DNA from: Paenibacillus piscarius
Lineage (GTDB): Bacteria; Bacillota; Bacilli; Paenibacillales; Paenibacillaceae
Reading direction: 5' to 3'
NCBI RefSeq assembly: GCF_022234545.1
Contig: NZ_JAIEUI010000016.1
Span: 62,001-126,000, forward strand
DNA length: 64,000 nucleotides
Shown: in pieces, positions 1 to 8,504 of the stretch
How the letters are laid out: the number at the start of each line of letters is the position of its first letter
Position numbering within the stretch: position 1 is the first letter of the stretch
Notes under the pieces: model-generated
Told to the model about the DNA's origin: nothing
Databases searched by the model: none
The model's input: the letters and a program-made list of their open reading frames with translations, nothing else
Position numbers and translations under genes: made by a program

Positions 1-207
1 ATCCATATTCCTTGAACGATGGCTGAATCAGGTAGGCATTCAGTAACATCGAGGGCCCAGATGATGGCAGCCAGGTCTATTCTTGGAGGGAGGGATGCCG
101 GGATCATTAATCGTTGTAACAGCGTATTGAATAAGCACAACCACCACGTATCCACTCACCTCAAGCACCGTTCACCAACCTTAGGCAATGGGGGGATCTT
201 TATTTTC
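1..207. other. Left edge, no confident gene
   Basis: The forward frame of the downstream epimerase stays open through this stretch, but the encoded residues do not resemble the start of an epimerase. On the minus strand a frame is open from about 155 to the window edge (possible GTG at 155). It reads like ordinary protein sequence (WWLCLFNTLLQRL, then DLAAIIWALDV) and could be the 5' end of a divergent gene. There is no well-spaced ribosome site for it, so nothing is assigned. Confidence 0.3.
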
Positions 208-1137
208 ATTGTATTAACAGGAGTTGCAGGCTTCATCGGTTCCAATCTTGCCGAGAGGCTGCTGCGGGAAGGCCATACCGTTACCGGTGTTGATAATTTG
301 CTGACCGGGTCCACTGTCAACATGGACAATCTCTTACATTCCCCCAATTTCAAGTTTATTGAGCATGATGTCATTTATCCGCTCGCAGTTGAAGGACCTG
401 TCGATTGGGTGATGCATTTCGCAAGTCCTGCCAGCCCGCCTAAATATTTGTCCTATCCGATCGAAACGATGAGGGTCAACAGTGAAGGAACGATGCATCT
501 GCTGCAGCTGGCCAAAGAAAAGCAGGCTGCGTTCTTCTTGGCTTCAACAAGCGAAATCTACGGTAACCCAACCGTTCACCCTCAGCCGGAGAGCTATTAT
601 GGCAACGTGAATTCGATTGGAACAAGAAGCTGCTACAACGAAGCGAAGCGGTATGCAGAGGCGATCACCTACTGGATGAACAGGAAATACGGCATACCGG
701 TAAGGGTCATCCGGATCTTCAATACATTCGGCCCGAAGATGGATTTAGATGACGGACGTGTCATTACCAATTTCATTCATCAAATCATGTCCAAGCACAA
801 CCTTACGATATATGGCGACGGCAGACAGACGAGGAGCTTTCAATATATTGACGACTTGCTGGAAGGGATTATAAGACTGCTGGGTACCACGTATGAACAG
901 CCAGTCAATTTGGGGAATCCGCAGGAGGTCACCATCCTTGAAGTCGCTCAAATGTTGAAGAAGCTCATGAAGTCCGACGCGCAGATCGAGTTTCTCCCGC
1001 TGCCGGAAGACGATCCGAGGAGAAGGAGACCGGATATTACCATTTCCAGGACGATCATGGACTGGGAACCGGCGATCAGCTTGCAGGAGGCACTCGCTAG
1101 AACGATCCATTATTACCAGGGGCAATATATCCATTAA
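208..1137 (+). CDS. UDP-glucuronate decarboxylase-like SDR epimerase
   Basis: This is an extended short-chain dehydrogenase of the nucleotide-sugar epimerase class. The Rossmann motif TGVAGFIGSN lies at residues 4-13, the STSEIYG substrate segment at 113-119 and the catalytic Tyr/Lys in SCYNEAKRYAEA at about 143-147. The RSCYNEAKR context is typical of UDP-glucuronate decarboxylases, which make UDP-xylose; a UDP-sugar 4-epimerase is the alternative. About 309 residues fits the family. The start is unclear: no ATG precedes the motif closely, and an ATT near 208 behind a GGGGGG run is the best guess. The frame stays open back to position 19. The gene heads cluster A, 13 bases before the ACP, and probably supplies the sugar donor for the glycosyltransferase encoded next. 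Confidence 0.75.
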   Translation: MVLTGVAGFIGSNLAERLLREGHTVTGVDNLLTGSTVNMDNLLHSPNFKFIEHDVIYPLAVEGPVDWVMHFASPASPPKYLSYPIETMRVNSEGTMHLLQLAKEKQAAFFLASTSEIYGNPTVHPQPESYYGNVNSIGTRSCYNEAKRYAEAITYWMNRKYGIPVRVIRIFNTFGPKMDLDDGRVITNFIHQIMSKHNLTIYGDGRQTRSFQYIDDLLEGIIRLLGTTYEQPVNLGNPQEVTILEVAQMLKKLMKSDAQIEFLPLPEDDPRRRRPDITISRTIMDWEPAISLQEALARTIHYYQGQYIH

Positions 1138-1150
1138 ACGGGAGGTACCT

Positions 1151-1402
1151 ATGCAAGAACAGATCCTAGCAATGATAAGTGAAGTCAAGGACGACACCGG
1201 GCTGGCAATCCGCTTGAACGGGCATTCCAGCATTATGGAAGACGGGGGATTGGACTCTTTACAGCTAATTACTTTCTTATTGAAGGTGGAGGAGCGTTAC
1301 GGTATTGTAATTGATTTCGAACAATTCGAATTCGATTGTATGGAATCGGTTACAGTCTTCTGCAATTATATTTCAGAGCTGCAGAAGACGGCATCTGCAT
1401 GA
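1151..1402 (+). CDS. Stand-alone acyl carrier protein (cluster A)
   Basis: An 83-residue acidic helical protein with the phosphopantetheine attachment motif GLDSLQ, Ser36. It is preceded by GGGAGG about 7 bases before the ATG. It should carry an acyl or aminoacyl group as a thioester once a phosphopantetheinyl transferase (none in the window) has modified it. No PKS, NRPS or fatty-acid synthase gene is nearby. The partners are a glycosyltransferase and radical SAM enzymes, which points to a carrier-tethered tailoring pathway like BtrI of butirosin biosynthesis. The ACP at 46403 is a clear relative with its serine at the same position. The assignment as a carrier protein is firm; the cargo is unknown. 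Confidence 0.88.
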   Translation: MQEQILAMISEVKDDTGLAIRLNGHSSIMEDGGLDSLQLITFLLKVEERYGIVIDFEQFEFDCMESVTVFCNYISELQKTASA

Positions 1403-1448
1403 ATGATAGACGCAAGCGCTTGAAACCATGGATGGAGGAAGAGAGTTT

Positions 1449-2564
1449 ATGGGGAAGCGGACAGTAACGATTCTATGCTCGGGTTTCGGTCTGGGATTCT
1501 ATATTCCCGGCCTGTTAGCTGCAAGCGATTTCGATTCAAGGGGTATCGCGACGGAAGTGCTCGTGTTCGAAAGCTTGTTGGAGCATGACAAGAAGGAGCA
1601 TATTGCCGACAGCCGGAAGGCGTACCATAATAATTTCGCACTTGCCAATTTTTCGGCCCGAATGCCGATGGATATCCGCGGCAGCATAGATTATGCCCAG
1701 GTTGAGCTAATGCTGGAGGCTTGGAAGGCGGAAGAACGCTATGAATTCATATCGTTATCCGGACACTGGGTCTATATTCTGGATTTGTATAGGGAGAAGA
1801 TGCTGCCGAATCCAATTCATGTAGACCTGCTCTACGTCGATTCAGATCTGGCCCCGTCCTGGAAGAGCCTGAAGAAGTTTCATCCCCGGTATGACGAGCA
1901 TTATTACAATGCATGTCTCTATGACACCGGTAAGATGGCGATTCGGTGCGAAATCACGGTTCTCTCTGGTGCGCCGCTGCCCTTCGAGTCAAGGAAGCAG
2001 CGGCTTGTTGTTCATGGCGGCGGCTGGGGGATGGGCACGTATCAAAGTACAATTCCAGAGCTTGCCGCCCATAACTATGGGCTTGATATCGTAGCGTACG
2101 ACTGGAAGGAAGCGCAGCCCGACCCCGGTAACCGGTATTGGATGAACAATCCGGAATGGTGTGCATGGGTGAAGAGCTCGAACGGCCTGCATGAATTTCC
2201 GCCTTATATTGAAATTGCGGGAGAAGATACGAATTCATACGCCGCAGAGGCGGATCATCATTGGTTATTCGACGTCGCTTCAGAGGCAATGGCTATCGTG
2301 GCCAAGCCGGGAGCAGGCACATTGATCGATTCACTTGCCTCTGAAACCCCTCTTATTCTGCTGGAGCCGTTCGGCAGTCATGAGCTTAGCAATATGGAAC
2401 TGTGGGAGGCGCTCGGGTTCGGAATACGCTATGAGAAGTGGCGGGAGACGGATTTTTCTATAGATGTCCTTAAGGAGATGCATCAGGCGATTAAGAACAG
2501 GCCCGGTGACCGGACGAATTATGTGGATCACTATTGTTCGAGGGTTGCGTTAATGAAGAGGTAA
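1449..2564 (+). CDS. MurG/GT28-like glycosyltransferase (cluster A)
   Basis: A protein of 371 residues with a GT-B outline. The N-terminus TILCSGFGLGFYIPGLL resembles the glycine-rich acceptor-domain loop of MurG and UGT enzymes. HGGGWG lies at about 189-194. The C-terminal stretch KPGAGTLIDSLASETPLILL (from about 286) resembles the nucleotide-sugar motif of GT28 and GT1. An in-frame ATG at 1428 is possible, but the ATG at 1449 sits behind GGAGGAAGAGAG and matches the start of the paralog at 47999 (same TILCSGFGLGFY opening). It probably transfers a sugar to the ACP-bound or released product; donor and acceptor are inferred from context only. The gene lies between the ACP and the radical SAM genes. 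Confidence 0.7.
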   Translation: MGKRTVTILCSGFGLGFYIPGLLAASDFDSRGIATEVLVFESLLEHDKKEHIADSRKAYHNNFALANFSARMPMDIRGSIDYAQVELMLEAWKAEERYEFISLSGHWVYILDLYREKMLPNPIHVDLLYVDSDLAPSWKSLKKFHPRYDEHYYNACLYDTGKMAIRCEITVLSGAPLPFESRKQRLVVHGGGWGMGTYQSTIPELAAHNYGLDIVAYDWKEAQPDPGNRYWMNNPEWCAWVKSSNGLHEFPPYIEIAGEDTNSYAAEADHHWLFDVASEAMAIVAKPGAGTLIDSLASETPLILLEPFGSHELSNMELWEALGFGIRYEKWRETDFSIDVLKEMHQAIKNRPGDRTNYVDHYCSRVALMKR

Positions 2565-2591
2565 GATTCTAACGGCAGAAGGGGTTATGCT

Positions 2592-3680
2592 ATGAGCGTC
2601 AATACATTGAGTGTTGCCCAGGATACGATAAGCTATCCGAGATGGATCGTCTTGCAGCTGCTGGAGGAGTGCAATCTGCGATGCAAGATGTGCTATGAGT
2701 GGGGACTCGAAGGGCCCTACAAGAGCAAAAAAACATTAGCGCAGCTGGACCGCGATCTGATCAAAAAGATCATCGTGGAGTGCAGCCCCGGCAAGCCGTA
2801 TTACGATTTCTTCGGCGGCGAGCCGCTGATGTACCCGTGGCTGAGCGACATTCTCGCCATGATCCATCATTATGGAAGCATAGCGGACTTCCCCACGAAC
2901 GGTACATTACTTGAGAAGAATGCCGAGATGCTGGTTGAGACTCCGCCCAATAAGATCTGGGTGTCGCTCGACGGCCCTGAGGAAATCAACGACAGGCAGA
3001 GGGGCAAAGGCGTATTCAAGAAGGTCATCAAGGGAATCGAGAAGCTCTATGAGCTCCGGCAAAGCAAAGGCAAGCAATTTCCGAAGATGGGTGTATCCTT
3101 TATCATTACGCCCTTGAACTATATGTATGTCGAGGAATTTTTCTTCAAGCATATCGACTTGTCGATGCTGGACCATATCAGCATGGAAGTGCAGCTCTAT
3201 GCCACGGAAGAGCAGTATGACCAATATGTGGAGGTTCTTAGTGAGGAATTCGGCGTCCATGGAGCTCCGTATGCCAAGGGGATGGTCTGGCAGGACATCA
3301 GTTCGTTCAGCCAGATCGATATTCCCGAATTGACGAGACAGCTCAATAATGTTAAAGCGTATTGCTTGCAGAACCGTATCCATGTGATCACCTATCCGAA
3401 GACGACAGATGAGCAGAATTTGCATAACTACTTCTCGGGGCAATTCCAACAGATGGCGGATAAACGCAAACAGTGCTCTCTTCCATGGGTGTATGCGGAG
3501 ATAACGGCAAGGGGCGACGTTTCGCCCTGCCATGCCTTCTATGATTTGACCTTCGGCAACATCAACGAAGAGAATTTGCTGGATATCTGGCGCAGTAATA
3601 AGTACAAAGAGTATCGCGCGTATATGAAAAAAAATATGCTTCCGATTTGTACGGCTTGCTCCAGGTATTATATCTACTGA
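2592..3680 (+). CDS. Radical SAM/SPASM enzyme 1 (cluster A)
   Basis: A 362-residue radical SAM enzyme. The 4Fe-4S cluster that cleaves SAM is held by CNLRCKMC (Cys27, Cys31, Cys34), followed by FFGGEPL. The C-terminus is a SPASM-type domain with Cys295, Cys313, Cys353 and Cys356 (CSLPW, SPCHAFYD, CTAC), which should bind one or two auxiliary clusters. Such proteins modify peptides, or carrier-bound or small substrates, by C-C, C-S or C-O bond formation, epimerisation or dehydrogenation. It lacks the roughly 26-residue N-terminal extension of the other two SPASM proteins in the window, so it probably does a different reaction. Its start has an AGAAGGGG ribosome site. No precursor peptide gene was seen, which argues against a RiPP. 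Confidence 0.88.
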   Translation: MSVNTLSVAQDTISYPRWIVLQLLEECNLRCKMCYEWGLEGPYKSKKTLAQLDRDLIKKIIVECSPGKPYYDFFGGEPLMYPWLSDILAMIHHYGSIADFPTNGTLLEKNAEMLVETPPNKIWVSLDGPEEINDRQRGKGVFKKVIKGIEKLYELRQSKGKQFPKMGVSFIITPLNYMYVEEFFFKHIDLSMLDHISMEVQLYATEEQYDQYVEVLSEEFGVHGAPYAKGMVWQDISSFSQIDIPELTRQLNNVKAYCLQNRIHVITYPKTTDEQNLHNYFSGQFQQMADKRKQCSLPWVYAEITARGDVSPCHAFYDLTFGNINEENLLDIWRSNKYKEYRAYMKKNMLPICTACSRYYIY

Positions 3681-3721
3681 TTCATGTGAATGACCTATTA
3701 CGTTTAAGAGGGTGTGTTGAT

Positions 3722-4900
3722 ATGAATCCGAAATCTGAGATTAAGCATTCCGCAAAGGATTTACAAATCTTGAAACGAACCCTCAGGAATACGCTTGAAA
3801 CCAAACGGAACGCCGAGGAAATAGTCGGTTACGCGACACCGTTGCCGGAGTCGGTCGGGATTAAGCTGACGAACCAATGTAACTTGCGCTGCAAGCACTG
3901 TTATCAATGGAATGACACCGGCTACCATCACTTTATGACACCGGAGCAGCAGCGGGAGCAGCTCGACTTCGGGCTGCTGGAGAAGCTGATCCTTGAGACG
4001 GAACCCGCCAAGTCGAGACTCTATATCTGGGGCGGCGAGCCGCTTGTATACAACCACTTCGACCGGTTGGCCGATTTGCTTGAAGCCCATCCCCGTGAGA
4101 CGACGATCTGCACGAATGCGGTGCTGATCGGGCGCAAGCTGGACGCCCTGCAGAGAATCTCCGATAACCTGGAGCTGCTCATCGCGCTGGATGGATTCGA
4201 AGAAGAGAATGATGCGCTTCGCGGCAAAGGGGTATTCAGCAAGGCGATCGAGGCGATCCGGATGCTGGCCAAGCTGCGCAAGGAGAACCGGTTCAGAGGC
4301 AAAATCTCGGTCCATACCGTCGTTAACGATGGTATGACCGGCAAGCTGTACGAGCTGCTGGAATTTCTGGAGGGTATCGGCGTAGATCTGGTCATCGTCT
4401 GCTTCCCGTGGTACATCTCGGACGAATGCTCACAGGGGATGGACGATTACTTCGACCAGAAGTTCGACTTCCTTCCGGCGAGCGGGCACAGGGGTGAACG
4501 AAGCTGGCACGCCTTTAACTATAAGCTCAATCCGGAACGTATCCCTGCTCTCATGAACGAGCTGGACCGGGTGAATCAACGGGTCTGGAGAATGCGCTTG
4601 CGCTACCAGCCGAATCTGGATCATGACCAGATCGAGGATTTCGTGCTCGGCAAAGAGGTGGAGGGCAAAGGCACGATGAACAAGAAATGCCTGGCGCTCT
4701 CGAACCGGATGGACATTACGCCCGATGGAACAATTATTGCGTGCAAATTCTTCAAGGAGTTCGAGATCGGCAACTTACATGAAGCGTCTGTACAGGAATT
4801 ATGGCATAGCCTGAGCTACAGAAGGATAAGAGAGATGATGGACGAACGGCTGACACCGGCATGTTCCAAGTGTAGTGTCTTGCATTTGCACGGTGTGTAA
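3722..4900 (+). CDS. Radical SAM/SPASM enzyme 2 (cluster A)
   Basis: A 392-residue radical SAM protein with CNLRCKHC (Cys53, Cys57, Cys60), the YIWGGEPL motif, and a C-terminal SPASM region (KCLAL, then IACKFF, then ACSKCSV). The start at 3722 follows AAGAGGG at a good distance; an upstream in-frame ATG at 3647 lies inside the preceding gene and is not needed. It is clearly paralogous to the protein at 49120: both have the same N-terminal extension of about 50 residues, cysteines at identical positions and the sequence CKHCYQWN followed by GYHH. The shared partner set (ACP and MurG-like glycosyltransferase) suggests that this pair does the defining reaction of the system. Substrate and chemistry are not known. 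Confidence 0.88.
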   Translation: MNPKSEIKHSAKDLQILKRTLRNTLETKRNAEEIVGYATPLPESVGIKLTNQCNLRCKHCYQWNDTGYHHFMTPEQQREQLDFGLLEKLILETEPAKSRLYIWGGEPLVYNHFDRLADLLEAHPRETTICTNAVLIGRKLDALQRISDNLELLIALDGFEEENDALRGKGVFSKAIEAIRMLAKLRKENRFRGKISVHTVVNDGMTGKLYELLEFLEGIGVDLVIVCFPWYISDECSQGMDDYFDQKFDFLPASGHRGERSWHAFNYKLNPERIPALMNELDRVNQRVWRMRLRYQPNLDHDQIEDFVLGKEVEGKGTMNKKCLALSNRMDITPDGTIIACKFFKEFEIGNLHEASVQELWHSLSYRRIREMMDERLTPACSKCSVLHLHGV

Positions 4901-4932
4901 TGATCCTAAATGAACATAAAAGAGGTGCGTAA

Positions 4933-5937
4933 GTGAGTATCATCCAGATGGAAGGGTTATCTAAAAGCTTCAAGTATTACGAAAAAGAGCTGGGACTCAA
5001 AAAATCGCTCAAAAATTTAGTGAAGCGCAAATCCCTGATCAAAAAAGCGGTTAGCGATATATCGCTTGTAATCGAGCAAGGCGAGATGGTCGGATTCCTG
5101 GGCCCGAACGGCTCCGGCAAAACGACTACGCTTAAGATGCTGTCCGGGATCTTGTATCCGACAAGCGGGCAGGCGACGGTATTAGGCTATGTCCCTTGGG
5201 AGCGCAAAAAAGAATTCAAGATGCAGTTCTCAATCGTAATGGGGCAGAAATCGCAGTTGTGGTGGGACCTGCCGGCGAACGAATCGCTCTACCTGAACAA
5301 ATGCATCTATGAGGTTGAGGATGAGCCCTACAAGCTTGTCCTGGATGAGCTTACGGAGATGCTGGACGTTAAAGACCTGCTTAACATTCAGGTGCGGAGG
5401 CTTTCGCTGGGGGAACGGATGAAGATGGAGCTTATTGCGTCACTCATTCACCGGCCCAAGGTGATATTCCTGGATGAGCCTACAATCGGGCTTGATCTGA
5501 TTTCGCAGAAGCGCATTCGGGAGTTCCTGAAGTATTATAACCAGCAGACCAAGGCCACGGTCATTCTGACAAGCCACTACATGGCGGATATTGAGGATCT
5601 GTGCAAACGGACGATCATCATCAACCAAGGGAAGATCGTATACGACGGCGATCTCCGGCGTGTGAACGAGCTGTTTCATGCCAAAAAGATTATCAAGCTG
5701 CAATTTACGGACGAGGTGCCAAGGCAAGCGCTAAGCGACTACGGTGTTATTACGCAACATGACGGCCTGAATGCTGTCATGGAGATCGATAAGCATGAGC
5801 TTCAGCGGCTCTCCAAGCTGATGCTGGACCGGTTCCCGATCCTTGATTTCACAGTTGAAGATATACCTGTCGAGCGGGGCATCGAAAGCTTATATCAGAA
5901 AGATGGGGTCAGACATGAAAGCCTTGCAAAAGTATAA
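4933..5937 (+). CDS. ABC-2 exporter ATPase (cluster A)
   Basis: A 334-residue ABC ATPase: Walker A GPNGSGKTT at 57-65, signature LSLGERMKME, Walker B VIFLDEP and the switch histidine in LTSHYM. About 50 residues rich in Lys precede Walker A, longer than in most drug-efflux ATPases. The start is GTG at 4933 behind AGAGGTG. It precedes two ABC-2 membrane genes and overlaps the first, so the three form one exporter. The placement between the SPASM genes and the methyltransferase suggests that it exports the cluster A product or protects the host from it. Export rather than import is inferred from the absence of a binding-protein gene and from the permease family. Confidence 0.9.
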   Translation: MSIIQMEGLSKSFKYYEKELGLKKSLKNLVKRKSLIKKAVSDISLVIEQGEMVGFLGPNGSGKTTTLKMLSGILYPTSGQATVLGYVPWERKKEFKMQFSIVMGQKSQLWWDLPANESLYLNKCIYEVEDEPYKLVLDELTEMLDVKDLLNIQVRRLSLGERMKMELIASLIHRPKVIFLDEPTIGLDLISQKRIREFLKYYNQQTKATVILTSHYMADIEDLCKRTIIINQGKIVYDGDLRRVNELFHAKKIIKLQFTDEVPRQALSDYGVITQHDGLNAVMEIDKHELQRLSKLMLDRFPILDFTVEDIPVERGIESLYQKDGVRHESLAKV

Positions 5938-6724
5938 AAGGACGTACATCCTTGCCCTTCAGAATGCGATGGAGTACCGGACCGATTTCCTTATGAGCAT
6001 TATCAGCGGCGGCTTTATCATACTTGTCCAATGCTTCCTCTGGACAGCCGTGTTCCGCAGCTCGCCGCAAGAGATTATTAACGGCTATACGTATTCGCAG
6101 ATCATCATTTATTCCGTGCTGTCCGGCGTCGTCTCCAAGCTGGTGTCTGCCGGCTTCGAAGGGGAGATCGCCAATGATATCAAGACGGGTGGACTAAGCA
6201 AATTTATCGCTCAGCCCATTCATTATTTCAGCTATCGGATATGCAATTTCTTCGGTGAGAAAACGGTTCAGAGCGGGGTTGTCCTTATCCTATTCGCCAT
6301 ATTGATGACCGTGTTTACTCAGATTTGGGAGTTTCAGCTTAGAGCGGAGCAGATCGTTATGTTTTTGGTCAGTATTCTGTTCGGACTGCTCATTAACTTC
6401 CTGCTTTTTTATTCAATCAGTGCGCTTGCGTTCATCATTACTGAGGTTTGGGGCGTGTATATCGCGTTCAACCAAGGCGTCTATCTGCTCAGCGGCGCCA
6501 TCTTTCCGCTTAATATTTTCGGAGATACGTTTGCCAGAATCTCCAGCTATTTACCGTTTCAATATGTCGTGTTCTTCCCGGTTAAGATCATCAACGGGAG
6601 CCTGGCGGTTCATGAGATCGTGAGCGGGCTCCTCATACAGGCGGTTTGGGTCATTGTGCTGTTGATCATATCCAAGTTGTCCTGGGATTCCGGGATGAAG
6701 AAATATGTAGCCGTTGGAGGTTAG
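5915..6724 (+). CDS. ABC-2 family permease 1 (cluster A)
   Basis: A membrane protein of about 269 residues with roughly six hydrophobic segments. It resembles the ABC2_membrane_6 type of permease that works as a heterodimer with a second, similar subunit. The start at 5915 (MKALQKYKRTY) lies inside the end of the ATPase gene; an in-frame ATG at 5903 is the other choice. The overlap implies translational coupling. Together with the next gene it would form the membrane channel of the cluster A exporter. The substrate cannot be read from the sequence. Confidence 0.85.
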   Translation: MKALQKYKRTYILALQNAMEYRTDFLMSIISGGFIILVQCFLWTAVFRSSPQEIINGYTYSQIIIYSVLSGVVSKLVSAGFEGEIANDIKTGGLSKFIAQPIHYFSYRICNFFGEKTVQSGVVLILFAILMTVFTQIWEFQLRAEQIVMFLVSILFGLLINFLLFYSISALAFIITEVWGVYIAFNQGVYLLSGAIFPLNIFGDTFARISSYLPFQYVVFFPVKIINGSLAVHEIVSGLLIQAVWVIVLLIISKLSWDSGMKKYVAVGG

Positions 6725-6728
6725 ATCT

Positions 6729-7541
6729 GTGAGTATCCGCTTGAGTGAGATCCGGAAGCACATACGTATGTTTTTTATTTTCGCCAAGAACAGTTTGGTC
6801 GGTTACATGGAATACAAAGCGAATTTCTACTCCGGTTTGATCATGGAGACCGTATTTCTGTTTACCAAGCTGGTCTATATCATCTTCGTGTACCAGCTGG
6901 GGATCGAGATTAATGGAATTTCTCCTGACCAGATGATGATCTTCACCGGGACCTATACGATTATGATCGCAATCTATACAGGGTTGTTTATGGATAACTT
7001 TTATAGATTCGCCGGCCATATCCGCAACGGAACGCTGGACTTGTATATGACGAAGCCGCTATCGCTGCAGTTCATGATTTCATTCCGGAACGTTAACTTC
7101 GCGTTTCCGATTCCGAACCTGATCGCCGGGATCACAATGATCGTAATAGCCTGGCAGCGGCTTGGCATCGATCCAAGCTTGATCAACGTGGCCGGATATA
7201 TCGGCGTGATCTTGAGCAGCACGATCGTGACCTACTCGGTGCTTCTGCTTCCGCAGATTCTTGCCTTCTGGACGGTGAAGTCCGGTGCGATCTTCGACAT
7301 ACTGGATAAATGCTGGGATCTGAACAATATGCCGATGTACATATACCCCAAATGGCTGCGGAGATTAGGGCTGTATGTCGTGCCTATCTTGTTTATCACC
7401 AACATGCCGTCGGTTTATTTGATCGACCGGTTGGACTTGATCCTTGGGATATGGATTTTCGCCGCTCCTGTGATATCGCTTCTAGTGGTCAGGCTGTTCT
7501 GGAAGTTTGCCGTCAAACACTATGAGAGCGCCAGCAGTTAG
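6729..7541 (+). CDS. ABC-2 family permease 2 (cluster A)
   Basis: A membrane protein of about 270 residues with about six hydrophobic segments, the second half of the exporter channel. The start is taken as GTG at 6729, eight bases after the GGAGG that overlaps the end of permease 1. A TTG at 6714 lies before that ribosome site and is unlikely. It is of the same ABC-2 type as permease 1 but differs in sequence, as expected for a heterodimer. Four bases separate it from the previous stop codon, so the ATPase and both permeases are co-translated. Confidence 0.85.
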   Translation: MSIRLSEIRKHIRMFFIFAKNSLVGYMEYKANFYSGLIMETVFLFTKLVYIIFVYQLGIEINGISPDQMMIFTGTYTIMIAIYTGLFMDNFYRFAGHIRNGTLDLYMTKPLSLQFMISFRNVNFAFPIPNLIAGITMIVIAWQRLGIDPSLINVAGYIGVILSSTIVTYSVLLLPQILAFWTVKSGAIFDILDKCWDLNNMPMYIYPKWLRRLGLYVVPILFITNMPSVYLIDRLDLILGIWIFAAPVISLLVVRLFWKFAVKHYESASS

Positions 7542-7577
7542 CGATAAGCCAAAAAAATTGTTAAGAAGGTGAAGCGG

Positions 7578-8438
7578 ATGAGCAGGATGGAGCGCAAGAG
7601 CTTTTCGCCGCAGACAGAGGCCGCCGTAAAGAAGCGGCTGCACAACGGGATCGAAATCTATCAAAACAACGAAGGCGAGACGGAGTTCCTCTACAACGAG
7701 ATTTTCGTGAAGGAGATGTATTTCAAGCACGGGATTACGCTCCCGGATCATGGCACAGTCATGGACGTCGGGGCTAATATCGGAATGTTCACTCTGTATG
7801 TAAACAGCAAGAGCAACTGCAGGGTATATGCCTTTGAACCGTTGCCTCCGACGTTTAAGCTTTTGAAGATGAATACGGGCTCGCTCCCTCGCGTAACCAC
7901 GGTTAATCTCGGGCTGTCCAATGAGATCAAGGAAGCGGAGTTTGCCTATTTCCCCACGATGTCCACGGATTCTGTCCAGATCAAATACCGGGAGAACCAC
8001 GATCAGGATCTCCGGTACGGGTTAATCAACCATTACCGGGATCATTTCGCCGATTCTCGCATGCTAAACCGGTTTGTCGATCAACTGATGTTGCCGAAGC
8101 TCCTGAATGAACAAATCCATCGCTGCAAGCTGACTACGATCTCTGAAATGATCCGCTATTACGATCTGAACCCCATTGATCTGCTCAAAATCGACGTGGA
8201 AAAAAGTGAATTTGAGGTGCTGGAAGGCATCCTTCCGGAGGATTGGGGCAAAATCAGGCAAATAGTAATGGAGGTACACGGACTGGACGGAGAACAGATC
8301 AGCAGGCTCGAGAGCATCTTCCGAACGAATGGCTTCAAGGTCTCGATCGATTACTATGAAGACTTGAATATCCCCAATTACTTTAATGTGTACGCGTTGA
8401 ATCAAATGCATGTACCGGCCGGCGGCAATACCGTATGA
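7578..8438 (+). CDS. FkbM-family SAM methyltransferase (cluster A)
   Basis: A protein of about 286 residues with the FkbM methyltransferase pattern: VMDVGANIGMFT at about 61-72 (SAM loop), YAFEPLPPTF at about 84-93, and LLKIDVEKSEFEVLEG near 207-222. FkbM enzymes usually O-methylate hydroxyl groups of sugars or polyketides. The ATG at 7578 is spaced well from AGAAGGTG; a GTG at 7569 overlaps that site. It follows the exporter by 36 bases and probably methylates the sugar or the core of the cluster A product. Cluster B has no counterpart. Confidence 0.85.
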   Translation: MSRMERKSFSPQTEAAVKKRLHNGIEIYQNNEGETEFLYNEIFVKEMYFKHGITLPDHGTVMDVGANIGMFTLYVNSKSNCRVYAFEPLPPTFKLLKMNTGSLPRVTTVNLGLSNEIKEAEFAYFPTMSTDSVQIKYRENHDQDLRYGLINHYRDHFADSRMLNRFVDQLMLPKLLNEQIHRCKLTTISEMIRYYDLNPIDLLKIDVEKSEFEVLEGILPEDWGKIRQIVMEVHGLDGEQISRLESIFRTNGFKVSIDYYEDLNIPNYFNVYALNQMHVPAGGNTV

Positions 8439-8504
8439 TGAACCTTGTTAAGAGGTCATAAGGCTGCAATATCGACAATAATTTTAGTATAGGAGAAATA
8501 ATGT

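Noticed and set aside
1151..1402. Part of a PKS or NRPS
   Set aside because: No ketosynthase, adenylation or condensation domain occurs anywhere in the window.
2592..4900. RiPP pathway with SPASM maturases
   Set aside because: No short precursor gene with a ribosome site was found in either cluster, while stand-alone ACPs are present in both.
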